Assembly (NCBI GenBank): GCA_964600665.1 | Contig: CAZRKC010000063.1 | Location: 1-5,302, forward strand | Direction: 5' to 3' | Source of the DNA: CAZRKC01 sp964600665 | GTDB taxonomy: Bacteria; Bacillota; SLNR01 | DNA length: 5,302 nt | Shown: positions 4,717 to 5,302 of the stretch, in pieces | How the letters are laid out: each line of letters begins with the position of its first letter | Numbering within the stretch: the first letter of the stretch is position 1 | Position numbers and translations under genes: made by a program | The notes under the pieces: generated by a model | Databases searched by the model: none | Seen by the model: the letters and a program-made list of their open reading frames with translations, nothing else | Told to the model about the DNA's origin: nothing

Positions 4717-5282
4717 ATGAATTATCATAAGTGTCGACTGCTGGTAGAAAACAGTCAAAATCTATTATTATCTTCTTCGCCTCTGGCAGAATATCCAATT
4801 GAAGTCAAGTCCTATCTAATGCCGTCAGAAAAAATCGAATAGAACCATCTTGCGTATATCGAGGTATTTGTCGAAGATGCTCCAGACGATGATGATGTGG
4901 AGGAGATTGTCCAACAGGCGATTCAATATGTGGCATCCATCATTCACTATGATGAAGAACTGGTAAGACAAATCTGGAGGGTACAACCGACACCTACAAT
5001 GCATTAGAGCTCCTGGTGAAGAGAAATGGAATCTGCAGTGAGTATGCCAATCTGTTTATGGCCATTATGTGCAGCTAACAGAATCTGGCTCGGATTTTCA
5101 TCGAATCTATTTCCTGCGGTCATTACCATGCTTTTGCGGAAATCTGGCTAAAGGATAAAGGCTGGTTCCCGATGGAGACCTAGCAGGGTAAACTGGGGGT
5201 GTCCTTCCAGCACATCCGTCTCTTGGTGAGGAGGGATTTTATTGATATTGGTGTCAGTTTCGCTATAGTAGACAACCAATAA
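4717..5282 (+). pseudogene. Transglutaminase-like (cysteine protease fold) protein, degraded
   Basis: Proteins of this superfamily (PF01841) use a Cys-His-Asp triad for transamidation or peptide hydrolysis. A plausible original start is ATG at 4717 (MNYHKCRLLVEN), with no signal peptide evident. YPIEVKSYLMPSEKIE is followed by TAG at 4840-4842, probably from TGG, then NHLAYIEVFVEDAP and AIQYVASIIHYDEELVRQI. A one-base shift near 4980 leads to DTYNALELLVKRNGICSEYA, with the catalytic Cys at 5034-5036. A TAA interrupts at 5076-5078. CGHYHAFAEIWLKDKGWFPM carries the catalytic His (5127-5129). The expected Asp after WFPM is GAG (Glu, 5175-5177), followed by TAG at 5181-5183. The same frame then runs through FIDIGVSFAIVDNQ to TAA at 5280-5282. 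About 188 codons are represented. Three stops, one shift and an altered triad residue make it non-functional. The upstream boundary is uncertain. Confidence 0.82.
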
Positions 5283-5302
5283 TATAGCTCAAAACCGCTG
5301 CT

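Noticed and set aside
4530..4730. Short open frame with a hydrophobic stretch that could pass for a signal peptide or small membrane protein
   Set aside because: It has no convincing ribosome binding site and overlaps protein-like fragments of older coding sequence in other frames. It is most likely a chance frame through decayed DNA.
4840..5183. Stop-codon reassignment as an explanation for in-frame TAG and TAA codons in the transglutaminase gene
   Set aside because: Both TAG and TAA occur, a frameshift is present and a catalytic residue is changed, which together indicate a pseudogene. The intact transporter in the same window ends normally at TAG.

Overview
The window looks like a decayed accessory region from a Gram-positive Bacillota genome. 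The evidence is a Bacillota-type stable-RNA promoter and tRNA with encoded CCA, a strong AGGAGG ribosome binding site, IS3-family elements, and an integrase of the kind found at tRNA genes in Bacilli and Clostridia. I cannot name a genus. Only two genes look intact: a tRNA-Pro(GGG) at 134-210 and an AI-2E-family (UPF0118) membrane transporter at 2158-3276. All other recognisable coding sequence carries frameshifts, stop codons or truncations.

Layout. Positions 1-133 hold two tandem sigma-A-type promoters that drive the tRNA. A GC-rich hairpin terminator at 223-250 follows it. Reading back toward the tRNA on the minus strand is the last 21 codons of a tyrosine-recombinase integrase (259-324), cut off by the left end of an IS3-family element. 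That element (325-1602) keeps both inverted repeats and all three catalytic codons, but its transposase reading frame is broken at several places. Directly after it, 1603-2027 holds the worn remains of a second, different IS3-family transposase. The transporter gene follows, with a set of competing inverted repeats just ahead of its ribosome binding site. A second, truncated and diverged copy of the first IS occupies 3388 to about 3774. It runs directly into a near-identical repeat of the tRNA terminator plus integrase end (3779-3856), which continues into a longer integrase remnant on the minus strand (3815 to about 4180). The last 1.1 kb, read on the plus strand, contains an uncertain remnant (about 4225-4640) and a clearly recognisable transglutaminase-like pseudogene (about 4717-5282).

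Interpretation. The 78-base repeat of terminator plus integrase 3' end suggests that the tRNA-Pro served more than once as an integration site. Successive elements would have arrived in tandem, were hit by IS insertions and deletions, and then decayed. The transporter gene lies between two same-direction copies of one IS and is visibly AT-richer than the IS sequence. It is the only protein gene still open, so it is either a recent passenger or under selection. I see no CRISPR array, toxin-antitoxin pair or defence module, and no convincing new biological system. The most interesting signals are the tRNA-linked integrase-end duplication, the leader inverted repeats of the transporter, and the frame arrangement shared by both IS copies.
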